Positions 29,505 to 38,525 of a DNA stretch of 64,000 bases are shown one piece after another. A program made the translations under genes and the position numbers. Position 1 is the first letter of the stretch; every line of letters begins with the position of its first letter. The notes beneath the pieces were generated by a model that was not told the DNA's origin, did not search any database, and saw only the letters and a program-made list of their open reading frames with translations. Location of the stretch: contig NZ_BSQG01000004.1 of assembly GCF_030268225.1 (NCBI RefSeq), positions 1-64,000 of the forward strand, read 5' to 3'. Source of the DNA: Nocardiopsis ansamitocini (GTDB lineage Bacteria; Actinomycetota; Actinomycetes; Streptosporangiales; Streptosporangiaceae).

Positions 29505-29697
29505 CATGGCACTGCCCGACCTGATCGCGGTCGAGCGCTTCCTCGCCCGGCACCTGGGGGGACGCGCCGGCCATGACTGGCCCCCGCCGCCGGGGCCACC
29601 GCCACGATCACCCCGCCGGCGATGCCGCCCCCGGTGGCGTCCGATCGGGCGTTGCACCGCTCTAGTACGCGCGGCTCGCCGACTCCGCCGGCGCTGA
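29505..29697 (+). CDS. Small ORF of unknown function, possibly spurious or a gene remnant
   Basis: 63 codons from ATG 29505 behind GAGAGG with good spacing. The first 25 residues, MALPDLIAVERFLARHLGG onward, look protein-like, but the rest is Pro/Arg-rich, as in an out-of-frame reading. It may be a leader peptide, a frameshifted remnant, or chance. It lies between the MerR-type promoter and the MFS gene. Confidence 0.3.
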
Positions 29698-29822
29698 AAC
29701 CACCACGCGGCCCCCAGCGGTCCACCCGGTATCGGCCCGCAGGAGAACCGAACCACCGATCCCCCCTGCGCATGCGACGACCGTCGGCATGCGCACCGAC
29801 CACCGTCAGGAGGCGAGGAACA

Positions 29823-31157
29823 ATGCGTCGCAGCCCCGCGGTCTACTTCGCCTCGTACGCGCTGTCCCTGCTGGGCAAGGGCATCGCGAGCGTCGTGATG
29901 CCGCTGCTCGTCCTCGACCGCACCGGCGACGTCCTGGCAGCAGGCGTACTCGCGACCGTGACGATGGCGGCCTCCGCCGCAACCGGCCTCTTCGCGGGAC
30001 TGCTCGTGGACCGGGTCGACCGCCGGACGGTGTCGGTGACCTCCGACCTGCTCGCCGCGCTGTCGGTGGCGGCGCTGCCGCTCATCGACGTCGTCTGGGG
30101 CCTGGACCTGACCTGGTTCCTGGTGATGGGCACCGTCGGGGCGGTGATCCGTGTGCCGGGGACGACCGCCCAGGAGACGCTCCTGCCCACCCTGGCGCGA
30201 CTCGGACCCCCACGACCGGGCCGCCCGGCTCGGCTGGACCGCCTGATCGCCACCCGCGAGACCGTGGGCAGCGTACTACTGCTGGCCGGGCCCGGCCTGG
30301 GCGGACTGTTCGTCGGACTGTTCGCGATGTCCCCGACCCTCCTGCTGGCGACCGCCGCCACGAGCCTGCTCGCCGCCCTGACGACGCTCGTACTCGACCC
30401 GCGGACCGGCCACGTCCCACGGCGCGCCCCCGTCCCCGCCGATACGGCCGGGGGCGCGGTGCGCCGGGCGGCAGCCGACCTGAGGGACGGGTGGAAGTTC
30501 CTCGGCGCCAACCGACTCGTCCTCGGCGCCACCCTGGTCAGCGGGGTATTCATCGCCGTCCTGAGCTCCCTGCAGAGCACCCTCATGCCCGCCTACTTCA
30601 CCGGTGAGGACCTTCCCGAGCTGACCGGGCTCACGTTGAGCGCGATCGCTGCCGGCAGCATCACCGGCTCCGCGCTCTACGCCGCCTGCGCAGACCGGAT
30701 CCGCCGCCGCACCTGGTTCGTCATCGGGATGACCGGCACACTCGTCGGGTTCGGCGCGGTGGGCACCATGGCCTCACCGTGGCTGGTACTGGGCGCGGCG
30801 GCCCTGGTCGGACTCACCTTCGCACCGGCCTCGGCCGTGCTCGGCGTCCTGACCGTCGAAGCCACACCGGACGCCATGCGCGGCCGTGTCCTCGGCGCGC
30901 AGAACACCGTCATGCTCACCGCACCCGCGCTCACCAGCGCCCCGCTCGCGGCCGTCGCAGCCACCGCCGGCCTGCCCGTCGCCGGAGCGGTGATCGCCGT
31001 ACTCGTCGGCGTCACGGCCCTCACCGCTCTCGCCGCGCCGGCGTTTCGCTCCCTCGACGACCCGCGGAGGGATGAGGCGACCGGAGGCGTTCGCGACGGC
31101 CGACGTGTGGTGGATGGGAGTCCGACGGCAGGGGTCGTGGCGGACCCGAACCGCTGA
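29823..31157 (+). CDS. MFS transporter (drug-exporter type)
   Basis: 444 residues from ATG 29823, with AGGAGG and GAGG just upstream. About twelve hydrophobic segments are visible and the MFS loop motif GLLVDRVDRRTVSV follows the second. Tyr/Ser-rich N-terminus and a hydrophilic C-terminal tail (last 40 residues). The family includes multidrug and macrolide exporters. A divergent MerR regulator with two identical palindromes between suggests ligand-induced export, as in TipA/BmrR-type systems (inference). Confidence 0.87.
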   Translation: MRRSPAVYFASYALSLLGKGIASVVMPLLVLDRTGDVLAAGVLATVTMAASAATGLFAGLLVDRVDRRTVSVTSDLLAALSVAALPLIDVVWGLDLTWFLVMGTVGAVIRVPGTTAQETLLPTLARLGPPRPGRPARLDRLIATRETVGSVLLLAGPGLGGLFVGLFAMSPTLLLATAATSLLAALTTLVLDPRTGHVPRRAPVPADTAGGAVRRAAADLRDGWKFLGANRLVLGATLVSGVFIAVLSSLQSTLMPAYFTGEDLPELTGLTLSAIAAGSITGSALYAACADRIRRRTWFVIGMTGTLVGFGAVGTMASPWLVLGAAALVGLTFAPASAVLGVLTVEATPDAMRGRVLGAQNTVMLTAPALTSAPLAAVAATAGLPVAGAVIAVLVGVTALTALAAPAFRSLDDPRRDEATGGVRDGRRVVDGSPTAGVVADPNR

Positions 31158-31454
31158 CAGGGCCCGGTTCTCCCGGAGGAGCGGGAACCAGGGGCAACCG
31201 GGAGTGGTTTCGGCTGCCCTTCTGTGCACAAGGCTCGCCGCCCCGGGAGACCAGCGATGAGCTCTTCCTGGTGGGCCGCCGCAGTTCCACCTCTCGTCGT
31301 CCTCCTCCGGCCGCCCGCGGACGGCCGGTTCACCGACGTCGAGGGGCAGCCGGAAGCGGTTCCCGTGCAGAATGCCTGCCGCCCATCGTCTGACCGCCGC
31401 GGGATGTCCGGAGCCCCTCCTCCCCGGCCTTGTGGCCGTCGGGCCCGCATCGGG

Positions 31455-32033
31455 CTACCCGCGGTCGATGGCGGCTTCGACGGCGGTGCCGATGCGGCGC
31501 AACGTCGCCAGTTCGTGGGGGTCGAGCCCGTCCATCAGGTACTCGCGGACCGCTGCGACATGGCCCGGTGCCGCCTCCACGACCTCCTCGTAACCGGCCT
31601 CGGTCAGGATCGCGTTCGTGCGCCTGCCGGAGCCGGGGATCCGGGCTCGTGAGAGCAGCCCGCGTTTCTCCAGGCGGCCTGCGACGTGTGACAACCGCGA
31701 CAGCGACGCCGACGTCCGCGTGGCCAGGCCACTCATCTGCATCGTGTGATCCGGCTCCTCGGACAGGACCGAGAGCACCATGTACTCGAAGAAGGTCAGT
31801 CGGGTCTCGCGCTGCATCCGCGCGTCCAGCGCCGCCGGCAAGCTGATCATGATCGCTGAGGTGGCCAGCCATGCGGCCCGCTCGTCGCGGCTCAGCCATC
31901 GTGTCTCGGTGGCCGGTCCAGTGGGTTGCCCCGTGCAGGCCCCTTCCACGGCGGGACCTGGTGCATCGGAGGTCGACGCGTTTCGCGTGCTACGGCGGCG
32001 TCGCCCGTTCGTGCCGGCTGTGCTCTCTGCCAT
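31455..32033 (-). CDS. MarR-family transcriptional regulator
   Basis: 192 residues from ATG 32033; residues 1-50 are a poorly conserved extension, so the true start may be internal. The winged helix is typical: LTFFEYMVLSVLSEEPDHTM, MSGLATRTSASLSRLSHVAGR, LEKRGLLSRARIPGSGRRTN and AILTEAGYEEVVEAAPGHVA. It is divergent from an aldo-keto reductase gene with two palindromes in the shared promoter, a layout in which MarR represses its neighbour until a small molecule binds. The 297-base gap to the MFS gene (31158-31454) holds nothing recognisable. Confidence 0.9.
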   Translation of the reverse strand: MAESTAGTNGRRRRSTRNASTSDAPGPAVEGACTGQPTGPATETRWLSRDERAAWLATSAIMISLPAALDARMQRETRLTFFEYMVLSVLSEEPDHTMQMSGLATRTSASLSRLSHVAGRLEKRGLLSRARIPGSGRRTNAILTEAGYEEVVEAAPGHVAAVREYLMDGLDPHELATLRRIGTAVEAAIDRG

Positions 32034-32055
32034 AAGGCCACACTAACCCCTCTTG

Positions 32056-32067
32056 TTGACGGGTCAA
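32056..32067. promoter_or_regulatory. MarR operator candidate, site 1
   Basis: TTGAC-GG-GTCAA is a perfect palindrome in the divergent marR/aldo-keto reductase promoter. Its centre is 29 bases from that of site 2, about three helical turns. Confidence 0.55.
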
Positions 32068-32084
32068 GTTCAAGGGTGTACATG

Positions 32085-32096
32085 TTGATGCATCAA
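32085..32096. promoter_or_regulatory. MarR operator candidate, site 2
   Basis: TTGATGCATCAA is a perfect 12-base palindrome sharing the TTGA/TCAA ends with site 1. Both sites lie 22-63 bases from the marR start. Confidence 0.55.
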
Positions 32097-32215
32097 GTTC
32101 ACTTCGCTCCGGGGAAGCTCCGGCATCCGTCCTGTGTCCGGTGCCGACCGTCTCGAAGAGCGGTCCCCGTATCGAGGCGGGGGACCGGCGAACCGATCCA
32201 GGAAAGGACGACCAG

Positions 32216-33187
32216 ATGCACATCACGTCGCTAGGAGGGCTCGACGTCTCGCGTATCGGTCTCGGAGTCATGGGGATGTCGGTGTTCTACACGGGCGCCG
32301 GCCGTGACGATGCCGAGTCGATCCGTACCATTCGTCGCGCCGTGGATCTGGGCGTCACACATCTGGACACCGCTGAGGTGTACGGGCCCTACGTCAACGA
32401 GGAATTGGTGGGGCGCGCCGTCAAGGGACGCCGGGACGAGGTCGTTCTCGCCACCAAGTTCGGCCTCGTCTCCCACACCGGCCGAGCGGGCCCGGACAGC
32501 ACGCCGGCCAGTATCCGTGCAGCTCTTGACGGGTCCCTGCGGAGGCTCGGGACCGACTACGTCGACCTCTATTACCAACACCGGGTCGACCCCGACACTC
32601 CCGTCGAGGAGACGGTGGGAGCGCTGAGCGAGTTGGTGGCCGCGGGCAAGGTACGCCACATCGGACTGTCGGAGGCGGCAGCGGCGACGATCCGTCGGGC
32701 TCATGCGGTTCATCCGGTGGCCGCCGTCCAGACCGAGTACTCGCTGTGGACCCGCGACCTGGAGGTCGAAGTACTGCCCGCGCTACGGGAACTCGGGATC
32801 GGTCTGGTCCCCTATTCGCCGCTCGGGCACGGCTTCCTCACCGGTGGCATCCGCTCCCTCGACGGCCTGGACGCCACCGACTGGCGTCGCACCAATCCCC
32901 GGTTCACCGGCGACAACCTCACGCGCAACCTGCGCATCGTCGACGAGGTGAGCGAGGTCGCCCATGAAGTCGAGGCCACGCCCGCGCAGGTGGCTCTGGC
33001 CTGGCTGCTCGCACAGGGAGACGGCATCGCGCCCATTCCGGGCACCAGGCGTGTCGACCGGCTCGAGGAGAACAGCGCGGCCGACAGTATCCGGCTCACC
33101 ACCGAACAGGTCGCCCGTCTGAACGACCTGACACCGGCGTCCGGCGATCGGCATTCCGCACCCGACATGGCCGCCATCGACCGTTGA
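32216..33187 (+). CDS. Aldo/keto reductase
   Basis: 323 residues from ATG 32216, behind AGGAAAGG. The catalytic tetrad is in place: Asp and Tyr in [15 protein letters not shown], Lys in [10 protein letters not shown] and His in [11 protein letters not shown]. The phosphate-binding C-terminal segment [16 protein letters not shown] indicates NADPH use. Members reduce aldehydes and ketones on sugars, quinones or xenobiotics. Control by the divergent MarR protein is likely from the operator palindromes. Confidence 0.93.
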   Translation: MHITSLGGLDVSRIGLGVMGMSVFYTGAGRDDAESIRTIRRAVDLGVTHLDTAEVYGPYVNEELVGRAVKGRRDEVVLATKFGLVSHTGRAGPDSTPASIRAALDGSLRRLGTDYVDLYYQHRVDPDTPVEETVGALSELVAAGKVRHIGLSEAAAATIRRAHAVHPVAAVQTEYSLWTRDLEVEVLPALRELGIGLVPYSPLGHGFLTGGIRSLDGLDATDWRRTNPRFTGDNLTRNLRIVDEVSEVAHEVEATPAQVALAWLLAQGDGIAPIPGTRRVDRLEENSAADSIRLTTEQVARLNDLTPASGDRHSAPDMAAIDR

Positions 33188-33194
33188 GAAGGGT

Positions 33195-33217
33195 GTGGGG
33201 CGAAAGATCCGCCCCAC
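33195..33217 (+). terminator. Hairpin after the aldo/keto reductase gene
   Basis: GTGGGGCG and CGCCCCAC pair perfectly around AAAGATC, starting eight bases after the stop codon. No T tract follows. Confidence 0.55.
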
Positions 33218-33419
33218 GCTCTCGGGCGGGCGAGCCGTAACAGGTCCGGCCGCCGAGATCTGGACGGGCGCATCCATCAACGTGGGAGAGGTGTACGCCA
33301 GTCCGGCCCGCGACATCGTGGACAAGCCCCGCCGCACTCCTGGCTTCGGACACGCCGTCCACAACAGCCGCCTTATCGCCCGGGTCGAAGAGGCGGCGCG
33401 AACCGGCGTTTGGCAGTGA
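33195..33419 (+). CDS. Possible gene remnant, 74 codons
   Basis: Opens with GTG inside the hairpin above and has no ribosome-binding site. The stretch GPAAEIWTGASINVGEVY to LIARVEEAARTGVWQ looks protein-like, while the first 15 residues do not. It could be the 3' end of a lost gene. I do not recognise the family. Confidence 0.3.
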   Translation: MGRKIRPTLSGGRAVTGPAAEIWTGASINVGEVYASPARDIVDKPRRTPGFGHAVHNSRLIARVEEAARTGVWQ

Positions 33420-33619
33420 AGGCGTTCGGTCGAGCCCCGATACTGTGTCTCCCGCCGCAGGGGAGCGGCCCAAGGGAGCGGTCCGGCCGAACCTTCCGGC
33501 AGTGGGGGACGGGCGTGCTGCTGCACCTTTGGGAGCGACTGCGGTCGCGCGGGCAACTGCGGCGAGGAATGGCGAGACGAGAACTGCCCGGTCGGTTCCT
33601 GCGAGCCGGAAGAAGCAAC

Positions 33620-33790
33620 AGCGAGGCCGGTTTTCTTTTAAAAATCTACAACGTAAAGGTGGCCTTGTTGTTGAAAAACAACACAACGGCAAAAATCGAG
33701 TGGCAAGCCACCCGAAAATTCTTGGGCTCCGCCCAAAAAAGCGACATTAGACCCCAAAACTCTTGATTTTTGGGGCTGTTCGGCTACGTG
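33620..33790. other. AT-rich island with several short hairpins
   Basis: Roughly half the bases are A/T, against about a quarter to a third around it. Hairpins: GTTGTT-GAAA-AACAAC, GTGGC-AA-GCCAC, TTGGGC-TCC-GCCCAA and CCCCAAAA-CTCTTGAT-TTTTGGGG, all within 110 bases. No gene is supported. It could be a multi-element terminator, a structured RNA or the scar of an inserted element. Confidence 0.45.
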
Positions 33791-33914
33791 AAGTTCCGTC
33801 GATTACACCCCGTAGGGGCACGGTGTGGTCCGATGGCAGGGAAGTGGAGTCAGCTGCCGGCTCGGGGGTCCTGTGCGGGCAAGAAGCGAAGAGTCGTGGT
33901 GGAGAGCGGTGGTC

Positions 33915-34562
33915 ATGGCCGAGTGGACGTGGGCCGTCGGCGCGGACGGCCCATGGGTGAGTGCGGACGGTGCACCGGGCCGGGCCCGGGGGGTCGTGCT
34001 GCTTCTGCACGGCGGCGAAGTGGTCGATGACTCGGCGACCGGCACGTGGGACGCGTCGGTGCTGCGCATGCTGCCGTTCGGGTGGGCTTTGCGGAACTGG
34101 GGTGCCGCTCGCGGTCTGGCCGTCTGGCGGGTGCGCTTCCGGGTGCGGGGATGGAACGGGAGGCGGGCCGACCCCACGCATGACGTCGCTGTGGTTATGG
34201 AAGAGGTGCGGCGCCTGCACGGGGACGTGCCGGTGATTCTGATGGGGCACTCGATGGGGGGACGCGCCGCACTGCTGCGGGCCGGTGACCCTGGGGTGCG
34301 CGGAGTGCTCGGACTCGCACCATGGATCGAGCCCGGTGACCCGGTGGAGGGTGTGCGGGGGCGGCACCTGTTGATCGCGCACGCGGCCGGGGACGTGCAC
34401 ACGAGCGCACGGGAATCCCGGCGGTTCGTGGAGCGGGCACGCGGGCCGGCGGCGAGCGCCGATTTCGTGGGAGTGGCGTTGGACGCGCACCCGATGCTGC
34501 GGGTGCGCAGGTGGAACGAGGTGGCGGTGGCTTTCGCCGCCGGGGTGCTCGGCTGGGCGTGA
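33915..34562 (+). CDS. Alpha/beta-hydrolase fold protein
   Basis: 215 residues from ATG 33915, with GGAGAG upstream. GVVLLLHGGEVVDD forms the oxyanion region, the nucleophile Ser is in ILMGHSMGGRAALL and the catalytic His is probably in ALDAHPMLR; an Asp is available in IAHAAGD. This small esterase/lipase-like hydrolase has no recognisable signal peptide and is probably cytoplasmic. Substrate unknown. It stands alone. Confidence 0.82.
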   Translation: MAEWTWAVGADGPWVSADGAPGRARGVVLLLHGGEVVDDSATGTWDASVLRMLPFGWALRNWGAARGLAVWRVRFRVRGWNGRRADPTHDVAVVMEEVRRLHGDVPVILMGHSMGGRAALLRAGDPGVRGVLGLAPWIEPGDPVEGVRGRHLLIAHAAGDVHTSARESRRFVERARGPAASADFVGVALDAHPMLRVRRWNEVAVAFAAGVLGWA

Positions 34563-34759
34563 AGGGGCCCCGGCCCGCGGGTATCTGGCCGGGACCGGCC
34601 GAGCCACCGCGGACGGCCCTGCGCCTCGAGCGTCCCTACCTCTACCGGTCCTGTTCGATGCGACCGTCGACCTCAAGGACGTCGAGGCCGCCGGTCCCGA
34701 CCGGCTCGGCACCGAGGTCTGGCCGGTCTGCCACGGGGGTGCGTCGCGCTGCGACCGCT

Positions 34760-35125
34760 TCAGGGCAGCACGGCCACGGCCTCGACCTCGACGAGGTAGC
34801 CCGGTGCGGCCAGCGAGGCGACCTCGATCCAGGTGCTCGGCTGCTGGAACTCCACGCCCAGTGTCGCGGCCGCTCGATCGCGCCCGATGACGAACTGCTC
34901 GGCCTTGGCCTCGTCGAGGTCGACGCTGTAAACGGTGACCGTGGCCAGGTCGGCCGCCGTTGCCCCGGCGGCGATGTTGAGGGAGCACTTCTCGGCCTGC
35001 GCGGCGACGTCGTCGCGGCCCGCGAGGTTGCCCTCGGTGTCCCAGGACACCTGTCCGGCCAAGTACACGGTGCGCGAGCCCTGCGTAACGCCGACCCGAT
35101 GGTGGACATGCTCTGGGCGCTGCAC
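34760..35125 (-). CDS. RidA family protein (YjgF/YER057c/UK114), short N-terminus
   Basis: 121 residues. The family core is clear: TVYLAGQVSWDTEGNLAG, DVAAQAEKCSLNIAAG, LATVTVYSVDL and FLVEVEAVAVLP-like YLVEVEAVAVLP at the end. RidA proteins deaminate reactive enamines and imines. GTG 35125 is the first possible start because a TGA lies two codons upstream; homologues have about 15-20 more residues, so the 5' end may be damaged. No good ribosome-binding site is seen. Confidence 0.8.
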   Translation of the reverse strand: MQRPEHVHHRVGVTQGSRTVYLAGQVSWDTEGNLAGRDDVAAQAEKCSLNIAAGATAADLATVTVYSVDLDEAKAEQFVIGRDRAAATLGVEFQQPSTWIEVASLAAPGYLVEVEAVAVLP

Positions 35126-35300
35126 GGTTCACACGACGGCACCAATTCTCCGGGACGGAGTAACGCCGTCGTCGTACGGGTGGGTTCGAGGCGGGGGGCG
35201 AGAAAGGGGGCGAGCTCGGCCCGCCCTCGCGTCCCTTCCGACGGATCGGTTGCGTCGCCGGTCGTGGTTCCGGTCAGCCGGACGACGGCCGGGCTCGGCG

Positions 35301-36038
35301 TCAGCGAGGGGTGAGGACGCAGAACTCGTTTCCCTCCGGGTCGGCCAGGACCGTCCACGGTACGTCGCCTTGCCCCAGGTCGACGTCGGTGGCACCGAGG
35401 GCCCGCAACCGGTCCGCCTCCACGGCCTGATCGTCGCCGGGGTAGGGCCGGAGGTCGAGGTGGACGCGGTTCTTCACGGTCTTCGCCTCGGAGGAGTGAA
35501 CGAACTCCAGATACGGGCCGACACTTTTGGAGGAGCGCAGCAGCGCGTGTGCGTCGGTCACCTCGTGCACGGTCCAGTCCGTCGCCCGGCCCCAGAAGCG
35601 TGCCATGGCCCTCGGGTCGGCGCAGTCGACCACCACCGCAGCCATCGGGCCGGTGTCCCGGTAGAGCGATCGGGGTTCCAGCACGCGGAACTCGTTTCCC
35701 TCCGGGTCGGCCAGGACCGTCCACGGTACGTCGCCTTGCCCCAGGTCGACGTCGGTGGCACCGAGGCCCTTCAGGAGCGCGAGCAGGTCCGCCCGGTGGG
35801 CCGCGGAGGTGGTGGCGAGGTCGACGCGCACGCGGTTTCGCACCGTCTTGGGTTCGGGCACACGAAGGACATCGACGCAGAGCGCGACTGGGTCGGGGTA
35901 GTCGAAGCCTTGGGGTTCCAGGTTGGTCACGCCGGGCCCCTCGCTGGAAGTCCCCCAACCGAGTACCCGTGCCCAGAAGCGGCCGACTGCGGCGTCGTCC
36001 TGGGCGTTCATCGCGATTTGGACAAGTCGTGTGGCCAT
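35301..36038 (-). CDS. Two-domain VOC (glyoxalase-like) protein
   Basis: 245 residues from ATG 36038. Two tandem copies of the glyoxalase/bleomycin-resistance fold are visible: the first opens RLVQIAMNAQDDAAVGRFWARVLGW, the second AAVVVDCADPRAMARFWGRATDW. Both end in the identical block LGATDVDLGQGDVPWTVLAD followed by PEGNEF. The identity extends to DNA (79 identical bases, separate entries). Function could be antibiotic binding or a dioxygenase-like enzyme; unknown. Confidence 0.88.
   Translation of the reverse strand: MATRLVQIAMNAQDDAAVGRFWARVLGWGTSSEGPGVTNLEPQGFDYPDPVALCVDVLRVPEPKTVRNRVRVDLATTSAAHRADLLALLKGLGATDVDLGQGDVPWTVLADPEGNEFRVLEPRSLYRDTGPMAAVVVDCADPRAMARFWGRATDWTVHEVTDAHALLRSSKSVGPYLEFVHSSEAKTVKNRVHLDLRPYPGDDQAVEADRLRALGATDVDLGQGDVPWTVLADPEGNEFCVLTPR
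35322..35400. repeat. 79-base direct repeat inside the VOC gene, copy A
   Basis: Identical to 35688-35766, 366 bases away (122 codons, in frame). It encodes the conserved end of the second VOC domain. Confidence 0.9.
35688..35766. repeat. 79-base direct repeat inside the VOC gene, copy B
   Basis: Identical to 35322-35400. It encodes the end of the first VOC domain; perfect identity across silent positions indicates recent duplication or gene conversion. Confidence 0.9.
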
Positions 36039-36381
36039 GGTGCCGATCCTATGCCTGTGCGGATCGGGGAGCCCGCCCGCGTTCACCGGTTGTTGCGGGC
36101 GGTCCCGGCCGGGCTCATCCGGTCGTCTTCTTCGAGGGGTGACCGGTCCCAGGTCGTGGTGGTGGGAGCGGGGGGCAAGGTGTTCCTCTGAGCCGTGACC
36201 CCTGGTTGGTCCTTGGGCGTTTCAGGAGCTGCTTTGCCCTTGGCGGTGGTCTCGGGGGACCGGGTCGGAAGCGGGGTGGGGCGAGCGTGCTCGCCCCACC
36301 CCCCGTGGCTCGGGAACGACGTCCGTCGTTAGGTGATGTGCGGTCCGGCCGGGGCCACCGGCGGGTTCGGTGCCGGCCCGC
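36039..36381. other. Intergenic region upstream of the VOC gene
   Basis: 343 bases with no gene seen. It contains the promoter of the VOC gene (not identified) and the terminator of the peptidase gene at 36273-36302. Confidence 0.4.
36273..36302 (-). terminator. Terminator of the peptidase gene
   Basis: GGGGTGGGGCGAGC and GCTCGCCCCACCCC pair perfectly over 14 bases with two bases between, 80 bases after the stop at 36382. No T tract. Confidence 0.65.
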
Positions 36382-37923
36382 TCAGGCCGGGCAGAGCGTG
36401 TCCTGTGATGGTAGGTCGCCCTCGACCAGGAAGGCCGTGGTCACGTCCTGCCCGCATGTGTTGTCGCCGTTGACGTAGACGCCGTGTCCGCTCCCGTCGA
36501 CGCTTACCAGTCGGGAGCGCTGTGCGAACTTGTCGTTGAGCATTTCTCCGCCGAGGTGCGGTGTGACCGGGTCGCGCTGGTTCTGCACGATCAGGATGTT
36601 GCTCGGTCCGTCGTCGACGATCTCCACTGGCGGCTCGGCCGGCTCGTGCGACCAGTAGGCGCAGGGCATGATGTTGGCGCTGGCGGCGCCGTACAGCGGG
36701 TATCTTTCCCGGTCCTGGGCGACGCTGCGCTGGTAGGTGTCGAGGTCTTCGGGCCATTCGACGTCGTTGCAGGTTACGGCGAGGAACACCGACCAGGCGT
36801 TGTCGAACGGCGACGGTTGTGTCTTCGGTTCGGTGGCGGGGGCCGGTGCACCGGGAGGCTGGGTGTCGTGCGGCTGTTCTTGGACCGGTGCCTCGTCGGA
36901 GGCGAGTATGGACTGCCAGCCTTGCGCTGCCTGGGGGTAGAGCGACTCGTGGTAGAGGGTCGCGAAGGTGGCGAGTCGGAAGGTGCTGCCGTCGATGGGG
37001 CCTTCTTCCGTGTCCGCGGGGTTCTCGTCGAGCCGCTCGGCGAGTGCGAAGTAGGTCGCGCGCACCTCTTCCGGCGTGGTTCCGAGGCCGTAGTCGTCGT
37101 GGCGTTGTGCGGCCCATTGCGCGAAGTCCGGGAAGGTCTGTTCGGCGCCCAGGCCGTACCTGCGCATTCCTTCGTGGTCGAGGTGGGTGTCGCCGATGTT
37201 GCTGTCGAGCACGATGCGGTCGGAGCGGTCGGGGAACAGCGAGGCGTATGCGGCGCCCAGTGCCGTGCCGTAGGACGCGCCGTAGAAGCTGATCTGTTGT
37301 TCGCCGAGTGCGGCTCGGATCCGGTCCAGGTCGCGGGCCATGTTCGCCGTGGTCAGGTGGCGCAATCGGTCGTCGGTGTCGTTGTGCGCGCACTGGTCGG
37401 CGGCGGCCTCGGCGGTTTCGGCCTGCTCGGCCACGGCTGTTTCGTCGACTGCGTACGGTGGGATGTTGCCGCGGTAGTCGGTGGTGAAGCCGCAGCTCAC
37501 CGGGGAGGAGTATCCGACGCCGCGGGTGTCCATGCCGATCAGGTCGTAGCTGTCGGAGACGTCGGTGGGCAGGCCCCGAGAGACCAGGTCCGTTGGCATC
37601 GTCAGCCCGGACCCGCCTGGGCCGCCGGGGTTGAACAGCAGTACGCCGCGTCTCTTGTCGGGGTCGGGGCTGGCCAGGCGGGACACCATGATCTGGATTT
37701 CGGTGCCCTTGGGGTCGGTGTAGTCCAGGGGCACCGGTAGTAGGCCGCACTCCAGCTGGGGTGCCTCGGCCGCCACGTCCTCGGGGCAGGTGCCCCATTC
37801 CACCGGTGGTGTCGGCTCGCCGTTTTGGTCCTGGGCCGTGGCTGGTGCCGCGACCAGTGAACCGGCGAGGCCGATCGCTATAGCGGGTGCCAGGTACCGG
37901 CTCGGGCCATGTCTTCGTCCCAC
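36382..37923 (-). CDS. Secreted alpha/beta hydrolase, tripeptidyl aminopeptidase-like (S33 family)
   Basis: 513 residues from GTG 37923, chosen because AGGAGG lies six bases upstream and this start gives a clean signal peptide (RRHGPSRY, then LAPAIAIGLAGSLVAAPATAQ). The ATG 47 codons earlier does not. The nucleophile Ser is in FYGASYGTALGAAYAS after the oxyanion motif LFNPGGPGGSGL; Asp is in VQNQRDPVTP and His in DGSGHGVYV. SlpD/Tap-type enzymes remove tripeptides from the N-terminus of secreted proteins in Streptomyces. A C-terminal Cys pair (NTCGQD, DTLCPA) fits an extracellular protein. Confidence 0.92.
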   Translation of the reverse strand: MGRRHGPSRYLAPAIAIGLAGSLVAAPATAQDQNGEPTPPVEWGTCPEDVAAEAPQLECGLLPVPLDYTDPKGTEIQIMVSRLASPDPDKRRGVLLFNPGGPGGSGLTMPTDLVSRGLPTDVSDSYDLIGMDTRGVGYSSPVSCGFTTDYRGNIPPYAVDETAVAEQAETAEAAADQCAHNDTDDRLRHLTTANMARDLDRIRAALGEQQISFYGASYGTALGAAYASLFPDRSDRIVLDSNIGDTHLDHEGMRRYGLGAEQTFPDFAQWAAQRHDDYGLGTTPEEVRATYFALAERLDENPADTEEGPIDGSTFRLATFATLYHESLYPQAAQGWQSILASDEAPVQEQPHDTQPPGAPAPATEPKTQPSPFDNAWSVFLAVTCNDVEWPEDLDTYQRSVAQDRERYPLYGAASANIMPCAYWSHEPAEPPVEIVDDGPSNILIVQNQRDPVTPHLGGEMLNDKFAQRSRLVSVDGSGHGVYVNGDNTCGQDVTTAFLVEGDLPSQDTLCPA

Positions 37924-38129
37924 GTCCAACCTCCTGGGTGTCGGTCTTGCCGTTGCTCCCGGCGGCTTGTGACCGTGCCTCGTTGCTGCGGGCCCGGTTG
38001 CCACCGCTGTGGATGCTCCCCAGAGTGCTGTCATCACGTTGTGCTTCACAGTGACATCTGTCATGAGTCCTTTGCTGGGAGTAACGGCGTGGGACGGCTG
38101 GGGACGTGTGGGCGGTGGGCGGGGGCGGG

Positions 38130-38525
38130 TCAGTCGGGAGGGGGAGGGAGCACGAGGAGGTCGGTGAGGCGGCGGGACTCGGCGTCCGGGTCGTGGGTGA
38201 GGCCGGTGTGGATGGGGCCGGGTTGGACGGTGGTGCTGCGTGGTGCGGTGAGCCAGCGGAAGCGTTGGCCGCGGGGTTGGTCGGCGGCTGGTCCGTGCGG
38301 GGCTGTGGGGTGGCAGGTGGCCTCGATGGCGGCGAGGGCGTCCTCGATGGCGGCTGCGTCTGCGTGGGGGTGGAGGGCGTGCAGGCGGGGCCGGTCGAGG
38401 TGGGTGCGGGCGGAGAGGTGGTCGTGGTGCTGGCTGTAGAGGATGACGCCGGCGTTGATGACCTCGCCGCGGCGGAGGTCGGGGATGACGCGGATGAGGG
38501 CGTATTCGTAGGGGTGGCGGGTCAT
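38130..38525 (-). CDS. DUF3037 family protein
   Basis: 131 residues from ATG 38525, overlapping the kinase stop in an ATGA. YEYALIRVIPDLRRGEVINAGVILY is the family signature, and the C-terminal half has LAAIEATCHPTAPHGPAA and RFRWLTAPRSTTVQPGPIHTG. Function is unknown; genes of this family are often found next to HipA-like kinases, as here, suggesting a partner or substrate. Confidence 0.9.
   Translation of the reverse strand: MTRHPYEYALIRVIPDLRRGEVINAGVILYSQHHDHLSARTHLDRPRLHALHPHADAAAIEDALAAIEATCHPTAPHGPAADQPRGQRFRWLTAPRSTTVQPGPIHTGLTHDPDAESRRLTDLLVLPPPPD

Noticed and set aside
29505-29697. Small ORF as a firm gene
   Set aside because: Only the first third looks like protein; kept as a low-confidence entry.
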